A DNA stretch of 64,000 bases, from the NCBI GenBank assembly GCA_963800275.1, contig CAWDAI010000007.1:496001-560000 (forward strand), read 5' to 3'. Position 1 is the first letter of the stretch, and each line of letters starts with the position of its first letter. This document shows positions 1 to 8,663 of this stretch, one piece after another. Both the position numbers and the translations under genes were made by a program. The DNA is from JAFMJV01 sp963800275. GTDB lineage: Bacteria > Chloroflexota > Limnocylindria > Limnocylindrales > CSP1-4. A model generated the notes under the pieces. It was not told where the DNA came from. It saw only the letters and a program-made list of their open reading frames with translations, and did no database searches.

Positions 1-1512
1 CAGCTGACCCAGGCGGCCCTCGCAGACGGCACCATCGAGGCCGACCTGGCCAACCGTCGCTTCACCATCGCCGATGCCGAGCGGCCGACCAGCGCCAGCG
101 ACACGCTCAATGGCACCGCCACCCTGCCCGGCCTGGTCGAGCTGGTCTTCCAGAAGCAGCTGGCCGAGCAGGAAGGCGTGACCCTCACCGACGAGGAGCT
201 GCAGGCAGCGCTGGATGCCGACGGCACGTTCGCCGAGGCCCGCAAGGTGGACGCCATCATCGTCTCCACCGACGAGCTCGACCAGGGCCAGCCCGCCACC
301 GCCGCCAGCCTGGCCGACGCGCGCGAGCGGGCCGCCGCCGCGGTCGAGGCCCTGCGGGCCGGTGGTGACCCCGCCGAGATCGCGGACACCTACGGCCCGG
401 CCCAGAACCAGACCGCCTGGATCACCTATGACGACCTCTCCGACACCGAGTGGGCCGATCGCATCTTCGCCGCGGCCGAGGGCGACGTGACCGAGCCCGT
501 CGAGGACAGCGACGGCTATCAGCTGATCGCGCACGTCACGGGTATCGCCCCGGAGCAGCCCGACCCCGGCTTCACCGAGGCCGTCGACAGCGCGGTGGGC
601 GAGGTTGTCCACCGCCGCAACGTGGAGCTGGAGGCGACCGCCGAGAAGCTCAAGCAGAAGGTCGCCGACGAGGCCGTGGCCGAGACGTACGACCAGGTCC
701 AGCTGGCAGAGATCTTCATCGAGCGCAGCGCCGCCAGCACCGACGACACCGCCGGCGAGGCTCGTGCCAGCCACATCCTCTACGCCCCCGAGACCCCGCT
801 CGATGCCGATGGCAACCCCACCGCCGTGGCCGACCTGCCGGCCGACGACCCGGCCTGGGCTGCAGCCGAGGCCGAGGCCCAGGCCGCGGCCGATGAGCTG
901 CGCGCCATCACCGACGTGGACGAGCGCGTGGCTGCGTTCGCCGAGCGGGCCAGGACGGACAGCGACGGCCCCACCGGGCCCAACGGCGGCGACCTCGGCT
1001 GGTTCCCGCGCTCGGCCATGGTCAGCGAGTTCAGCGACGCCATCTGGGACAACACCGATCCGCAGCACGGCGACATCCTCGGACCCGTCAAGACCCAGTT
1101 CGGCTGGCACGTCATCCTCTTCGACGCCTTCCGCTCGTCACTCGACGTACGCCTGGCCGAAGTGCAGGCGGCGCTTGCCGCTGACGGTGCCGATTTCGCG
1201 GCCGTGGCGCAGGAGTACTCCGATGGGCCGACGGCAGCCGAAGGAGGCGAGCTCGGCTGGCGGGTGGAGGACTTCCTCGATGACGCCACCTTCCTTGCGC
1301 TCAGCGATGTCGACGTGGGTGAGACCACCGAGCCGGTCGATGGCGGCGACGGCTATCGCATCTACCTCAAGGAAGCGGAGGAGGCCCGCCCGCTGACCGA
1401 GGCCGACGCCGCCACGGTCCGCGCCACCGCGTTCAGCGACTGGTTCGACGAGCTCTACTCGGAGGCCCAGAACGACGGCACCATCACGGTCAGCGATCCG
1501 GTCGATGGCTGA
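1..1512 (+). CDS. SurA/PpiC-type peptidylprolyl isomerase, 5' end outside window
   Basis: The frame is open from base 1, so the N-terminus (probably with a signal or lipoprotein peptide) is missing; 503 residues are visible. The visible part starts in a SurA_N-like helical region, then carries three parvulin-like repeats at about residues 83-180, 255-378 and 381-461. The second is the clearest, with RASHILY at its start and GDLGWFPRSAM further on; the third has GGELGW. The family catalyses cis-trans isomerisation of prolyl bonds and helps exported proteins fold outside the membrane. It overlaps cysC by 8 bases, so the two are probably co-transcribed. The family assignment is firm; which repeats are catalytic is not known. 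Confidence 0.85.
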   Translation, partial: QLTQAALADGTIEADLANRRFTIADAERPTSASDTLNGTATLPGLVELVFQKQLAEQEGVTLTDEELQAALDADGTFAEARKVDAIIVSTDELDQGQPATAASLADARERAAAAVEALRAGGDPAEIADTYGPAQNQTAWITYDDLSDTEWADRIFAAAEGDVTEPVEDSDGYQLIAHVTGIAPEQPDPGFTEAVDSAVGEVVHRRNVELEATAEKLKQKVADEAVAETYDQVQLAEIFIERSAASTDDTAGEARASHILYAPETPLDADGNPTAVADLPADDPAWAAAEAEAQAAADELRAITDVDERVAAFAERARTDSDGPTGPNGGDLGWFPRSAMVSEFSDAIWDNTDPQHGDILGPVKTQFGWHVILFDAFRSSLDVRLAEVQAALAADGADFAAVAQEYSDGPTAAEGGELGWRVEDFLDDATFLALSDVDVGETTEPVDGGDGYRIYLKEAEEARPLTEADAATVRATAFSDWFDELYSEAQNDGTITVSDPVDG

Positions 1513-2050
1513 GGCAGGGCGCGGCGCCTGCGTCTGGTTCACGGGCCTCTCGGGCTCGGGCAAGTCGACCACCGCGGAGGCCCTGGTGCCGCTGCTGGAA
1601 GCCCGTGGCCGCACGGTGACCGTCCTCGACGGTGATGTCGTGCGCACGCACCTGACGGAAGGCCTGGGCTTCAGCCGGGCCGATCGCGACACCAACGTCC
1701 GGCGCGTGGGCTACGTGGCCGCTGAGATCGCGCGTCACGGTGGCCTGGTCGTGGCCGCCCTGGTCAGCCCCTACCGCGCCGCGCGGGCAGAGGTGCGCGA
1801 GATGGTGGGCGACGACTACATCGAGGTCTTCGTGGACACGCCGCTCGCGGTCGTGGAAGAGCGCGACGTCAAGGGCTGGTACGCCAAGGCTCGGGCCGGC
1901 GAGGTCAAGGAGTTCACCGGCGTCTCCGACCCCTACGAGCCACCGACCGATCCCGAGCTGACCTTGCTCACCACGGACACCACGCCCGAGGCCAACGCGC
2001 GGCTCGTGCTCGAGTATCTCGAGGCCCGCGGCATCCTGGCGCCGGCCTAG
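1505..2050 (+). CDS. cysC: Adenylylsulfate (APS) kinase
   Basis: A 181-residue protein of normal length for stand-alone CysC. It shows the Walker A loop GLSGSGKST at residues 14-22, LDGDVVR, the GLGFSRADRDTN segment, SPYRAAR, RDVKGWYAKAR and FTGVSDPYEPP, all family hallmarks. It phosphorylates APS with ATP to make PAPS, the sulfate donor for sulfotransferases. No ATP sulfurylase or PAPS reductase gene is nearby. Two sulfotransferase genes lie further along (near 13.0 kb and 42.2 kb), so a role in sulfation rather than assimilation is a reasonable inference. The start lies inside the upstream gene's last codons. Confidence 0.93.
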   Translation: MAEAGRGACVWFTGLSGSGKSTTAEALVPLLEARGRTVTVLDGDVVRTHLTEGLGFSRADRDTNVRRVGYVAAEIARHGGLVVAALVSPYRAARAEVREMVGDDYIEVFVDTPLAVVEERDVKGWYAKARAGEVKEFTGVSDPYEPPTDPELTLLTTDTTPEANARLVLEYLEARGILAPA

Positions 2051-2055
2051 CACCC

Positions 2056-3225
2056 GTGTCGCTCCCCCTGTCCGACCCGGCGCTGCAGGCGCTGCTCGAC
2101 CGAGCCGGCCTCTCGGCAGCAGACGGACTGCAGCTGGTGGCGTCGGACCGACTGGCGGCGCGGCCCTTCGACCCGGGCATGGCCCTGGTGGTGCTGCCGC
2201 CGACCGGCGAGCCACTCGCGGCGGATGACCCCTACGCCAGCCTGCCCGGCCGGCACGGCCACGGCTCGGACCCGGCCTCGCTGCTCAAGCGCCTGTACCC
2301 CGCGGGACACGCGGTGCTGGGGGCCTCCAGCGCGGCTGACACCACCGTCGGTGAGCTCACCACCGAACGGCTGGCGAGCGGTCCGTTCGTGCTGCCGGCC
2401 CTGGCGCCGGGCGTCAACGTGACCTCGGCCTTCGGCCTGCCCTGGCTGGCGCACCGCCTGCGCCAGCCCGATGGCTGCCCCTGGGATCGCGAGCAGGACC
2501 ACCAGACGCTCAAGCCCTTCCTCATCGAGGAGGCCTACGAGGTCTACGACGCGATCGACCTCGGCGCCGGCCCAGACCTCGCCGAGGAGCTCGGCGACCT
2601 GCTCCTGCAGGTCGTGCTCCATGCCCAGTACGCGGCCGAGGCGGGGGTCTTCGACCTGAGCGACGTGCAGCGCGCGATCACCGCCAAGATCATCAGCCGC
2701 CACCCCCACGTCTTCAGCGACGTGGTCGCGGACACGCCCGACGAGGTCATGCGCAACTGGGAGCAGCTGAAGGCCGCCGAGCGCGCCGCCAACGGCAAGA
2801 GGATCCGCGACGCGGAGATGCCCGCAGCGTTCCAGGGCCTCTCGCGGTCGCTGCCCGCGCTGGCCTACGCCGACGAGATGCAGGGGCGGGCGGCGGCGCT
2901 GGGCTACGACTGGCCCGACCTGGAGGGCGTCATCGACAAGGTCGCCGAGGAGGCCACCGAGCTGCTGGCAGCGGAGGACGACGAGGAGCGCAGCGAGGAG
3001 TACGGTGATCTCCTCTTCGTGCTCGTCAACCTGGGCCGCAAGCTGGGCCTCGACCCGGAGGCCGCGCTGCGCTCAGCCAGTCGCAAGTTCGCCTCCCGCT
3101 TCGCCCGGGTCGAGCGGCTGGCCGATGAGCAGGGCGTGGAGCTCAAGGCCCTGGGACTCGACGCCCTTGACGACCTGTGGCAGCTGGCCAAACGAGAAGA
3201 GACGATCGAGAAGGAGGGTCTATGA
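2056..3225 (+). CDS. mazG: Nucleoside triphosphate pyrophosphohydrolase MazG
   Basis: 389 residues from a GTG start 5 bases after cysC. Two MazG domains are visible. The first begins with CPWDREQD at residues 141-148 and has EEAYE and ELGDLLLQ; the second, at about residues 255-360, has EEATE and EYGDLLF. Both keep the acidic residues that bind magnesium. MazG hydrolyses NTPs and dNTPs to monophosphates, a housecleaning role that matches rdgB two genes on. The first 110 residues are not MazG: they resemble the C-terminal half of the tetrapyrrole-methylase domain fused to MazG in YabN-type proteins (note LKRLYPAGH), but no SAM-binding part remains. Its stop overlaps the rph start as ATGA. Confidence 0.9.
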   Translation: MSLPLSDPALQALLDRAGLSAADGLQLVASDRLAARPFDPGMALVVLPPTGEPLAADDPYASLPGRHGHGSDPASLLKRLYPAGHAVLGASSAADTTVGELTTERLASGPFVLPALAPGVNVTSAFGLPWLAHRLRQPDGCPWDREQDHQTLKPFLIEEAYEVYDAIDLGAGPDLAEELGDLLLQVVLHAQYAAEAGVFDLSDVQRAITAKIISRHPHVFSDVVADTPDEVMRNWEQLKAAERAANGKRIRDAEMPAAFQGLSRSLPALAYADEMQGRAAALGYDWPDLEGVIDKVAEEATELLAAEDDEERSEEYGDLLFVLVNLGRKLGLDPEAALRSASRKFASRFARVERLADEQGVELKALGLDALDDLWQLAKREETIEKEGL

Positions 3226-3968
3226 GCATCGGAGGAGGCGCGCGCTTTCGGCTCGATGGGCGGACGCCGGGCCAGATGCGCCCGGTGAACGTGCAGATGG
3301 ACGTGCAGAAGTGGGCCACGGCATCGCTCATCTGGAAGCAGGGCGACACGCATGTGCTGTGCTCGGCCACGGTCGAGGACAGGGTCCCGCCGTTCCTGCG
3401 CGGCAAGGGTCTGGGCTGGGTCACCGCCGAGTACGCCATGCTGCCCACGGCGACCTCGGAGCGCATGCAGCGGGAGTCGGTCAAGGGCCGTCTCGGTGGG
3501 CGCACCTATGAGATCCAGCGGCTCATCGGACGTTCCCTGCGCGGCATCGTCGATACCGCGGCCATGGGTGAGAAGACGGTCATGGTCGACTGCGACGTCA
3601 TCCAGGCCGATGGCGGCACGCGCTGCGCGTCCATCACCGGCGGCTACGTGGCGCTGGTGCTGGCCCTGCGCAAGGCAGGCCTGGAGCGGGCGATCGTGAG
3701 CAAGATCGCGGCCATCAGCGTGGGCGTGGTCGAAGACCAGGCGCTGCTCGACCTGGAGTACCGCGAAGACAGCACAGCGGAGGTCGACTTCAACGTCGTG
3801 GGCACGGACGCAGGCACCTACGTGGAGGTGCAGGGCACCGCCGAGGGCAAGCCCTTCGACCGGGCCCGCATGGACGAGCTGCTGGGCCTTGCCGATCACG
3901 GGCTCAAGCGACTCTTCGAGATCCAGGACGCGGTGCTCGCCGGAGAGGCGGCGAAGGCCAAGGGATGA
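3222..3968 (+). CDS. rph: Ribonuclease PH
   Basis: 248 residues. The start at 3222 is chosen because it is preceded by AAGGAGGG at 3211-3217 and overlaps the mazG stop; upstream in-frame codons have no such site. RNase PH features include RPVNVQ, EYAMLPTAT, RLIGRSLRGIVD, the DCDVIQADGGTR segment and DLEYREDS, with acidic residues in the catalytic positions. The enzyme trims 3' ends of tRNA precursors using phosphate. The order rph-rdgB is common in bacteria, which supports both calls. Length is normal for the family. Confidence 0.95.
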   Translation: MSIGGGARFRLDGRTPGQMRPVNVQMDVQKWATASLIWKQGDTHVLCSATVEDRVPPFLRGKGLGWVTAEYAMLPTATSERMQRESVKGRLGGRTYEIQRLIGRSLRGIVDTAAMGEKTVMVDCDVIQADGGTRCASITGGYVALVLALRKAGLERAIVSKIAAISVGVVEDQALLDLEYREDSTAEVDFNVVGTDAGTYVEVQGTAEGKPFDRARMDELLGLADHGLKRLFEIQDAVLAGEAAKAKG

Positions 3969-4582
3969 CCCGTCGCCTGCTCGTGGCCTCGCGCTCACCT
4001 CACAAGGTGGCCGAGCTGCACGAGCTGCTCGAGCTGGCGCCCGACGTGGTCTTCGTGGGACCCGACGAGGCTGGCGTCGAAGGTGAGCCGGAGGAGGACG
4101 CCGAGTCCTTCTCCGGCAACGCGGAGATCAAGGTCCGCTACTACGCCGAGCGATCCGGGTTGCCCACGCTGGCCGACAATTCCGGCCTGGAGGTCGATGC
4201 CCTCGACGGCGGTCCGGGTGTGCGGACCAAGCGCTACGCCGGCCCGGAGGCGGATGACGAGGACAACAACGACAAGCTGCTGGCCGCGCTCGAGGGCCTG
4301 CCGCCAGCGCAGCGCGGGGCGCGCTACCAGTGCGTGCTGGCTTTCCTCGACCCGTCAGCCGGCGCGGATCCGGTGTTCCGCGCAGGGGCCTTCGAGGGCC
4401 GCATCGCCAGCGAGCGCCGGGGCCAGGGCGGCTTTGGCTACGACCCCATCTTCGAGCCTGCCGACGAGCCGCCCGGTGGCCGCACGGTGGGTCAGCTCAG
4501 CCCGTCCGAGAAGCACGCGCGGTCCCATCGTGGTGCGGCGGCACGGGCCATGGCAGAGTACCTGCGAGGGGAGGGCTGGTAG
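3965..4582 (+). CDS. rdgB: Non-canonical purine NTP pyrophosphatase (RdgB/HAM1)
   Basis: 205 residues, starting at an ATGA overlap with rph. Family motifs are SRSPHKVAEL at the N-terminus, ADNSGLEVDALDGGPGV in the middle, GFGYDPIFEP, and SEKHARSHRGAA near the end. It hydrolyses dITP, dXTP and ITP to monophosphates and keeps deaminated purines out of DNA and RNA. It sits with mazG and rph in one tightly packed operon; the next gene starts directly after its stop codon. Confidence 0.94.
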   Translation: MTRRLLVASRSPHKVAELHELLELAPDVVFVGPDEAGVEGEPEEDAESFSGNAEIKVRYYAERSGLPTLADNSGLEVDALDGGPGVRTKRYAGPEADDEDNNDKLLAALEGLPPAQRGARYQCVLAFLDPSAGADPVFRAGAFEGRIASERRGQGGFGYDPIFEPADEPPGGRTVGQLSPSEKHARSHRGAAARAMAEYLRGEGW

Positions 4583-5518
4583 ATGGCGGACGGACAGCGA
4601 CCGCTCGTGGTCGTGGCCGGCGAGGCGCTCATCGATCTCATCATCGGCCGGGACGGTTCCGTCGTCCCTGCGCCCGGCGGCGGACAGTACAACGCGGCCC
4701 GCGCCATCGCCCGCCTCGGTGGCCGGGTGGAGTTCCTGGGACGGATCGGTGACGACTGGTTCGGTCGCCTGCTGCGCTCCAGGCTGGAGGCCGACGGCGT
4801 CGGTACCTCCCTGGCGGTGGACACGTCGGACCCGACCACCCTCGTGCTGGCCGAGATCGACGAGGCGGGCGTAGCTCACTATCACTGGTACATCGAGCAG
4901 ACGACCGTGCCCGGCCTGGTGGCCGAGGACGCCATGCGCGCGCTGGAGCTGGGCGTCGATGCCTTGCACGTAGGCACGCTCGGCCTGGCCATGGAGCCCA
5001 TCGCCAATTCGCTCGCGGCCCTCGTGGCGGCGGTGCCCGATTCGACCTTCGTCATGGTCGATCCCAACTGCCGGCCCACGGCCACGCCTGACTTCGAGCG
5101 CTACCAGACGCGCATGGAGCGAGTGCTCGCGCGCGCCGACCTGGTCAAGGGCAGCGACGAGGACTTCGAGTACCTCGCGCTCGCGGATTCACCGGAGGCG
5201 ACGGCGCGCCTGCTGCTGGAGCAGGGCGCCGGGGCGGTGCTGGTGACGCAGGGCGGCGCGGAAGCGCGGGGGTTCTGCGCGGGCGGCGAGGTCTCGGTGC
5301 CGGTGCCGCGCGTGCAGGTCTCGGACACCGTCGGGGCCGGCGACACCTTCGGCGGCTCCTTCCTGGCTTACTGGCTGGAGCACGGCTTCGGGCGACAGGA
5401 GCTGGGCGACGCGCACCTGCTGGAGGACGGCATCGCCTTCGCGGTGCAGGCGGCGGCCATCAACTGCACCCGTGCCGGCGCTGAGCCGCCCACCCGCGAA
5501 GAGATGGGCTTGCGCTGA
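4583..5518 (+). CDS. PfkB-family carbohydrate kinase, probably fructokinase-like
   Basis: 311 residues, adjoining rdgB with no gap. The ribokinase fold is shown by the N-terminal signature GGGQYNAARAIARLGG and the C-terminal signature SDTVGAGDTFGGSFL, whose Asp is the catalytic base and whose GAGD loop forms the anion hole. DPNCRP in the middle is typical of fructokinase-like members. The substrate cannot be read from sequence. The sugar locus just downstream (LacI, ABC importer, clan GH-J glycosidase) and the sucrose phosphorylase near 50 kb would both release fructose, so fructose is the favoured guess. Confidence 0.85.
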   Translation: MADGQRPLVVVAGEALIDLIIGRDGSVVPAPGGGQYNAARAIARLGGRVEFLGRIGDDWFGRLLRSRLEADGVGTSLAVDTSDPTTLVLAEIDEAGVAHYHWYIEQTTVPGLVAEDAMRALELGVDALHVGTLGLAMEPIANSLAALVAAVPDSTFVMVDPNCRPTATPDFERYQTRMERVLARADLVKGSDEDFEYLALADSPEATARLLLEQGAGAVLVTQGGAEARGFCAGGEVSVPVPRVQVSDTVGAGDTFGGSFLAYWLEHGFGRQELGDAHLLEDGIAFAVQAAAINCTRAGAEPPTREEMGLR

Positions 5519-5532
5519 CCCCATCCCCGTCC

Positions 5533-5559
5533 GGCGGCCGGCAGCGCCGCCCGGCCGCC
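5533..5559 (+). terminator. GC hairpin after the pfkB-type gene
   Basis: Perfect 9-bp inverted repeat, GGCGGCCGG at 5533-5541 and CCGGCCGCC at 5551-5559, with a 9-base loop, 14 bases after the kinase stop. There is no T-run, so it is a probable transcript-end or stabilising hairpin rather than a textbook terminator. Confidence 0.45.
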
Positions 5560-6004
5560 AAGCCGGGGGCCGTCCGCCCGCCATGCGCCCATATGCGCGA
5601 GCGATGCGGCCGTGTCCGCCCGCTCCCTGGGGATCGTGCGCGAGTAACGGGGGCCATCTGCTGGTCATCTGTCCGCATGGTCGCCACCAGGCGGCAGTTC
5701 GGCCCCTCCGGAGCACTGGCGGTGGTGTTCCTGCCGCCCGGCCCTCTCGAATGGGTCCCTCGCGTGGGCGCCTCGGGCGGTACTGCGAGCCCTACATCCG
5801 TCTAGCGGATCCCCAGCCGGACTTCTGACAAGAAGGTGAGGCACGTGACGAGCAGGTGACGTACGTGACGAGCAGGTCACGGCCCCAGCGGCCGCTCGCG
5901 AGGCGTCCGAACCGCCGCCACCGACCTCGTGATCGTCAGGGATCGGCCGCGGCTCCGCCGTCCTCCGCCGGCGGTTCGACGTTCCCTGAGCGCAGAAATG
6001 GGGG
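5560..6004. other. Intergenic stretch, no gene recognised
   Basis: About 445 bases between the housekeeping operon and the LacI promoter. Short open frames exist on both strands but none has family features or a ribosome site. The only structure seen is the tandem repeat at 5841-5880. Confidence 0.5.
5841..5880. repeat. Two tandem 20-base units with GTGAC motifs
   Basis: Bases 5841-5860 and 5861-5880 are tandem copies differing at 2 positions, each containing ACGTGACGAGCAGGT. They lie about 125 bases upstream of the LacI promoter. Tandem short sites of this kind can be regulator binding sites; nothing in the sequence names the protein. Confidence 0.6.
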
Positions 6005-6051
6005 TTGACATTCTCGGTCCGTCGTGCAGAGTATCGATTTACTGAATCGAT
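6005..6051 (+). promoter_or_regulatory. Promoter with LacI-type operator
   Basis: A perfect -35 box TTGACA lies at 6005-6010 and a weak -10, GAGTAT, at 6029-6034 (18-base spacer). Overlapping the -10 is a perfect inverted repeat: ATCGATT at 6033-6039 and AATCGAT at 6045-6051 around a 5-base centre. Its size and place fit autorepression by the LacI-family protein encoded just downstream. Confidence 0.65.
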
Positions 6052-6146
6052 TGAGTGCGTTCGGGGCTGCCAAGGAGGGGTGGCGCCGAGACGGTCGCGA
6101 CGCTGGCGACGGCGGGGCGGCGCTCGATCATCGGGAGGAGAGGACG

Positions 6147-7283
6147 TTGGCCCAGGACCCCGCGCTCTCGGAGGAGGACGGCCGCACGGCGGCAGCACAG
6201 CCGCACGCGCGCAGCCACCGGCGACGCCAGCGGGCACGCATGTCCGATGTGGCCGCCACGGCTGGTGTCTCCACCACGACGGTGTCGCTCGTGCTCAGCG
6301 GCAAAGCCGGCAGCTCCATCCCCGATGTCACCAAGGAGCGCGTCCTCGAGGCCAGCCGCGCGCTGGGCTACCGCGCCAATACCATCGCCCGCAACCTGCG
6401 CGCCCAGACCAGTGACACCATCGGCTTGATCTCCGATGTCATCGCCTCGACCGCCTTTGCCGGCGACATGATCTATGGCGCCGACCAGGTGGCCGCGGCG
6501 GCCGGCAAGACGCTCATGATCGTGAACACCGAGCGCGATCCCGGTGTCGAGGCCCGGGCCATCGAATCGATGGTCGATCGCCAGGTGGACGCCATCGTCT
6601 ACGCGACCATGTGGCACCAGGTCGTGGAGCCACCCGCGGCCCTCAAGGATGTCAACTTCGTGCTCCTCGATGCGCGTTCCGAGGACCCCGCGGATTCCTG
6701 GGTCGTGCCCAACGACGAGCTGGGTGGCTACAGCGCCACCTGCCACCTCATCGAGAATGGACACCGGCGCATCGGCTATGTGCGCGAGTCGAACCCCTAT
6801 CCCGCGGACGCAGAGCGTTTCGCGGGGTACCTGCGGGCGCTCGATGAGTTCGGCATCGCCTTCGAGGCCGAGCTGGTGGCCGTGGACAAGAACGACCCCT
6901 TCGGCGGGACCATCGCGGCCGAGCGCCTGCTCCGCCTCGACCGACCGCCCACGGCCATCCAGTGCTTCACCGACCGCATGGCCATGGGTGCCTACCGGGC
7001 CATCCGCCGAGCCGGACTGCAGGTCCCCGACGATATCTCCGTCATCGGATTCGACAACCAGGACCAGATCGCGCCCTGGCTCGATCCACCGCTCACCACC
7101 ATGAAGCTGCCCCATGAAGCCATGGGCCGCTGGGCGGTCGAGCACCTCATCCGAGTCCTTGGCGGCGAGGCCGAAGGACCACAGCAACGGCGTATGGAGT
7201 GCCCGTTGGTGGTCCGTGATTCGGTCGCACCGCCCCGCCCTGAGAGGGGCCAGTCGCTCTCTCCCAGGCGGGGGACGTCGTGA
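6147..7283 (+). CDS. LacI-family transcriptional regulator, sugar locus 1
   Basis: 378 residues from a TTG start at 6147, chosen because GGGAGGAG at 6133-6140 sits at the right distance; the open frame runs further upstream to 6024 but across the promoter and operator. The N-terminus has a basic leader of about 30 residues, then the LacI helix-turn-helix (VAATAGVSTTTVSLVL) and hinge helix, followed by a periplasmic-binding-protein-like effector domain ending near DNQDQIAPWLDPPLTT. It should repress the binding-protein and permease genes that follow and its own promoter. The effector is unknown; a fructoside or sucrose-like sugar is suggested by the neighbours. Confidence 0.9.
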   Translation: MAQDPALSEEDGRTAAAQPHARSHRRRQRARMSDVAATAGVSTTTVSLVLSGKAGSSIPDVTKERVLEASRALGYRANTIARNLRAQTSDTIGLISDVIASTAFAGDMIYGADQVAAAAGKTLMIVNTERDPGVEARAIESMVDRQVDAIVYATMWHQVVEPPAALKDVNFVLLDARSEDPADSWVVPNDELGGYSATCHLIENGHRRIGYVRESNPYPADAERFAGYLRALDEFGIAFEAELVAVDKNDPFGGTIAAERLLRLDRPPTAIQCFTDRMAMGAYRAIRRAGLQVPDDISVIGFDNQDQIAPWLDPPLTTMKLPHEAMGRWAVEHLIRVLGGEAEGPQQRRMECPLVVRDSVAPPRPERGQSLSPRRGTS

Positions 7284-7308
7284 TCGCTTGCGCCCCGCGG
7301 CGATCACG
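7279..7308 (+). promoter_or_regulatory. Hairpin between lacI and the binding-protein gene
   Basis: Perfect 9-bp inverted repeat CGTGATCGC (7279-7287) and GCGATCACG (7300-7308), loop 12 bases. It covers the lacI stop codon and lies 30 bases before the next start. It could attenuate read-through or be a second regulator site. Confidence 0.4.
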
Positions 7309-7338
7309 GAGAACCAGCACGGGGTAAGGAGGAAGCAC

Positions 7339-8655
7339 ATGATCCAAGCAAGAGCCAGGCGCCCCGCCCTGACGGTGGTCGCTGCCCTCGTCTCGGCAGC
7401 GCTGGTCTTCCCGACCGTCGCTGCCGCCCAGGACGGGGACAAGAAGGTGATCGAGATGTGGACGCACTCAGCCGGCAACCCGGCCGAGCTGGCGGTCTAC
7501 GACCAGATCATCGCCGACTTCAATGCCTCGCAGGACGAGTACGAGGTCCAGTACACGTCCTTCCCGCAGCTCGACTACAACACCTCGGTCATCAGCGCCT
7601 CGCAGGGCGGCCTGCCGTGCCTGCTCGACGTCGACGGACCGAACACCCCGGCCTGGGCCTGGTCCGGGATCCTGCAGCCGCTCGATCTGCCCCAGGAGGT
7701 GGTCGACACCATCCTGCCCAGCGCGACCGGCTACTGGAACGACCAGCTCTACTCGATCGGGTACTGGGACGCCGCGGTGGCCAACTATGCCCGCAAGTCG
7801 GTGCTCGAGGAGAACGGCATCCGCATCCCCACGCTCGAAGAGCCCTGGACGCTCGATGAGTTCGATGCGGCGCTCGAGACCCTGCAGGCCACCGGTGACT
7901 TCGATTACGCCTGGGACATCGGCATGCGAGACCAGGGCGAGTGGTATCCCTATGCCTTCTCACCCTTCCTCCAGTCCTTCGGTGGCGACCTCATCGATCG
8001 CAGCACCTATCTGACGGCTGAAGGCGTCCTCAACGGCCCGGAGGCCGTCGCCTTCGGTGAGTGGTTCCAGAGCCTGTTCGAGCGCGGGCTCGTGCCCGGT
8101 CCGTCCCAGACGCAGGCCGAGCAGGAAGCCGGCTTCATCGACGGCAACTACGCCATCCAGTGGAACGGGAACTGGCGCGCCGTGCCGACCATCGACGGCA
8201 TGGAGGCGAACGGTGAGTCGGTCGACGACCTGCTGTTCCTGCCGGCGCCCGACTTCGGCCATGGCCCCAAGATCGGTGCCGGCTCCTGGCAGTGGGGCGT
8301 GACGCCCGATTGCCCCTATCCCGAGGGCGCCAATGCGTACCTCGAGTTCTCGCTCCAGCCCCAGTACCTCGCCGAGTTCGCCAACACTACCGGCCTGTTC
8401 CCGGCCAGTGCAGCGGCGCTCGACATGACCGAGATGTACCAGGAAGGCGGCCCGCTGGCGGTCTTCTTCGACCTGTCGCAGGCGCAGGCGGTCATCCGTC
8501 CGCCCACGCCCGCCTACACCAACATCGCGCTGACCTTCATCAACGCGATGCTGGACATCGCCAATGGTGCCGACGTGCAGACCACCCTCGATGCGGCCGT
8601 CGACGAGATCGACGCCGACATCGCGGCTAATGACGGTTACGGCTTCTCCGAGTAG
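7339..8655 (+). CDS. ABC sugar-binding protein, locus 1
   Basis: 438 residues. The ATG at 7339 follows TAAGGAGGAA and starts a clear Sec signal peptide (about 30 residues, ending AAAQ). There is no lipobox cysteine, so it is probably not a lipoprotein. The mature part has the extracellular solute-binding protein family 1 layout: EMWTHSAGNPAE, NYAIQWNGNWR and a C-terminal segment rich in aromatic residues. It would bind a sugar outside the cell and deliver it to the two permeases encoded next. The ligand is not readable; oligosaccharide is typical of the family. Confidence 0.9.
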   Translation: MIQARARRPALTVVAALVSAALVFPTVAAAQDGDKKVIEMWTHSAGNPAELAVYDQIIADFNASQDEYEVQYTSFPQLDYNTSVISASQGGLPCLLDVDGPNTPAWAWSGILQPLDLPQEVVDTILPSATGYWNDQLYSIGYWDAAVANYARKSVLEENGIRIPTLEEPWTLDEFDAALETLQATGDFDYAWDIGMRDQGEWYPYAFSPFLQSFGGDLIDRSTYLTAEGVLNGPEAVAFGEWFQSLFERGLVPGPSQTQAEQEAGFIDGNYAIQWNGNWRAVPTIDGMEANGESVDDLLFLPAPDFGHGPKIGAGSWQWGVTPDCPYPEGANAYLEFSLQPQYLAEFANTTGLFPASAAALDMTEMYQEGGPLAVFFDLSQAQAVIRPPTPAYTNIALTFINAMLDIANGADVQTTLDAAVDEIDADIAANDGYGFSE

Positions 8656-8663
8656 ACATCGTG

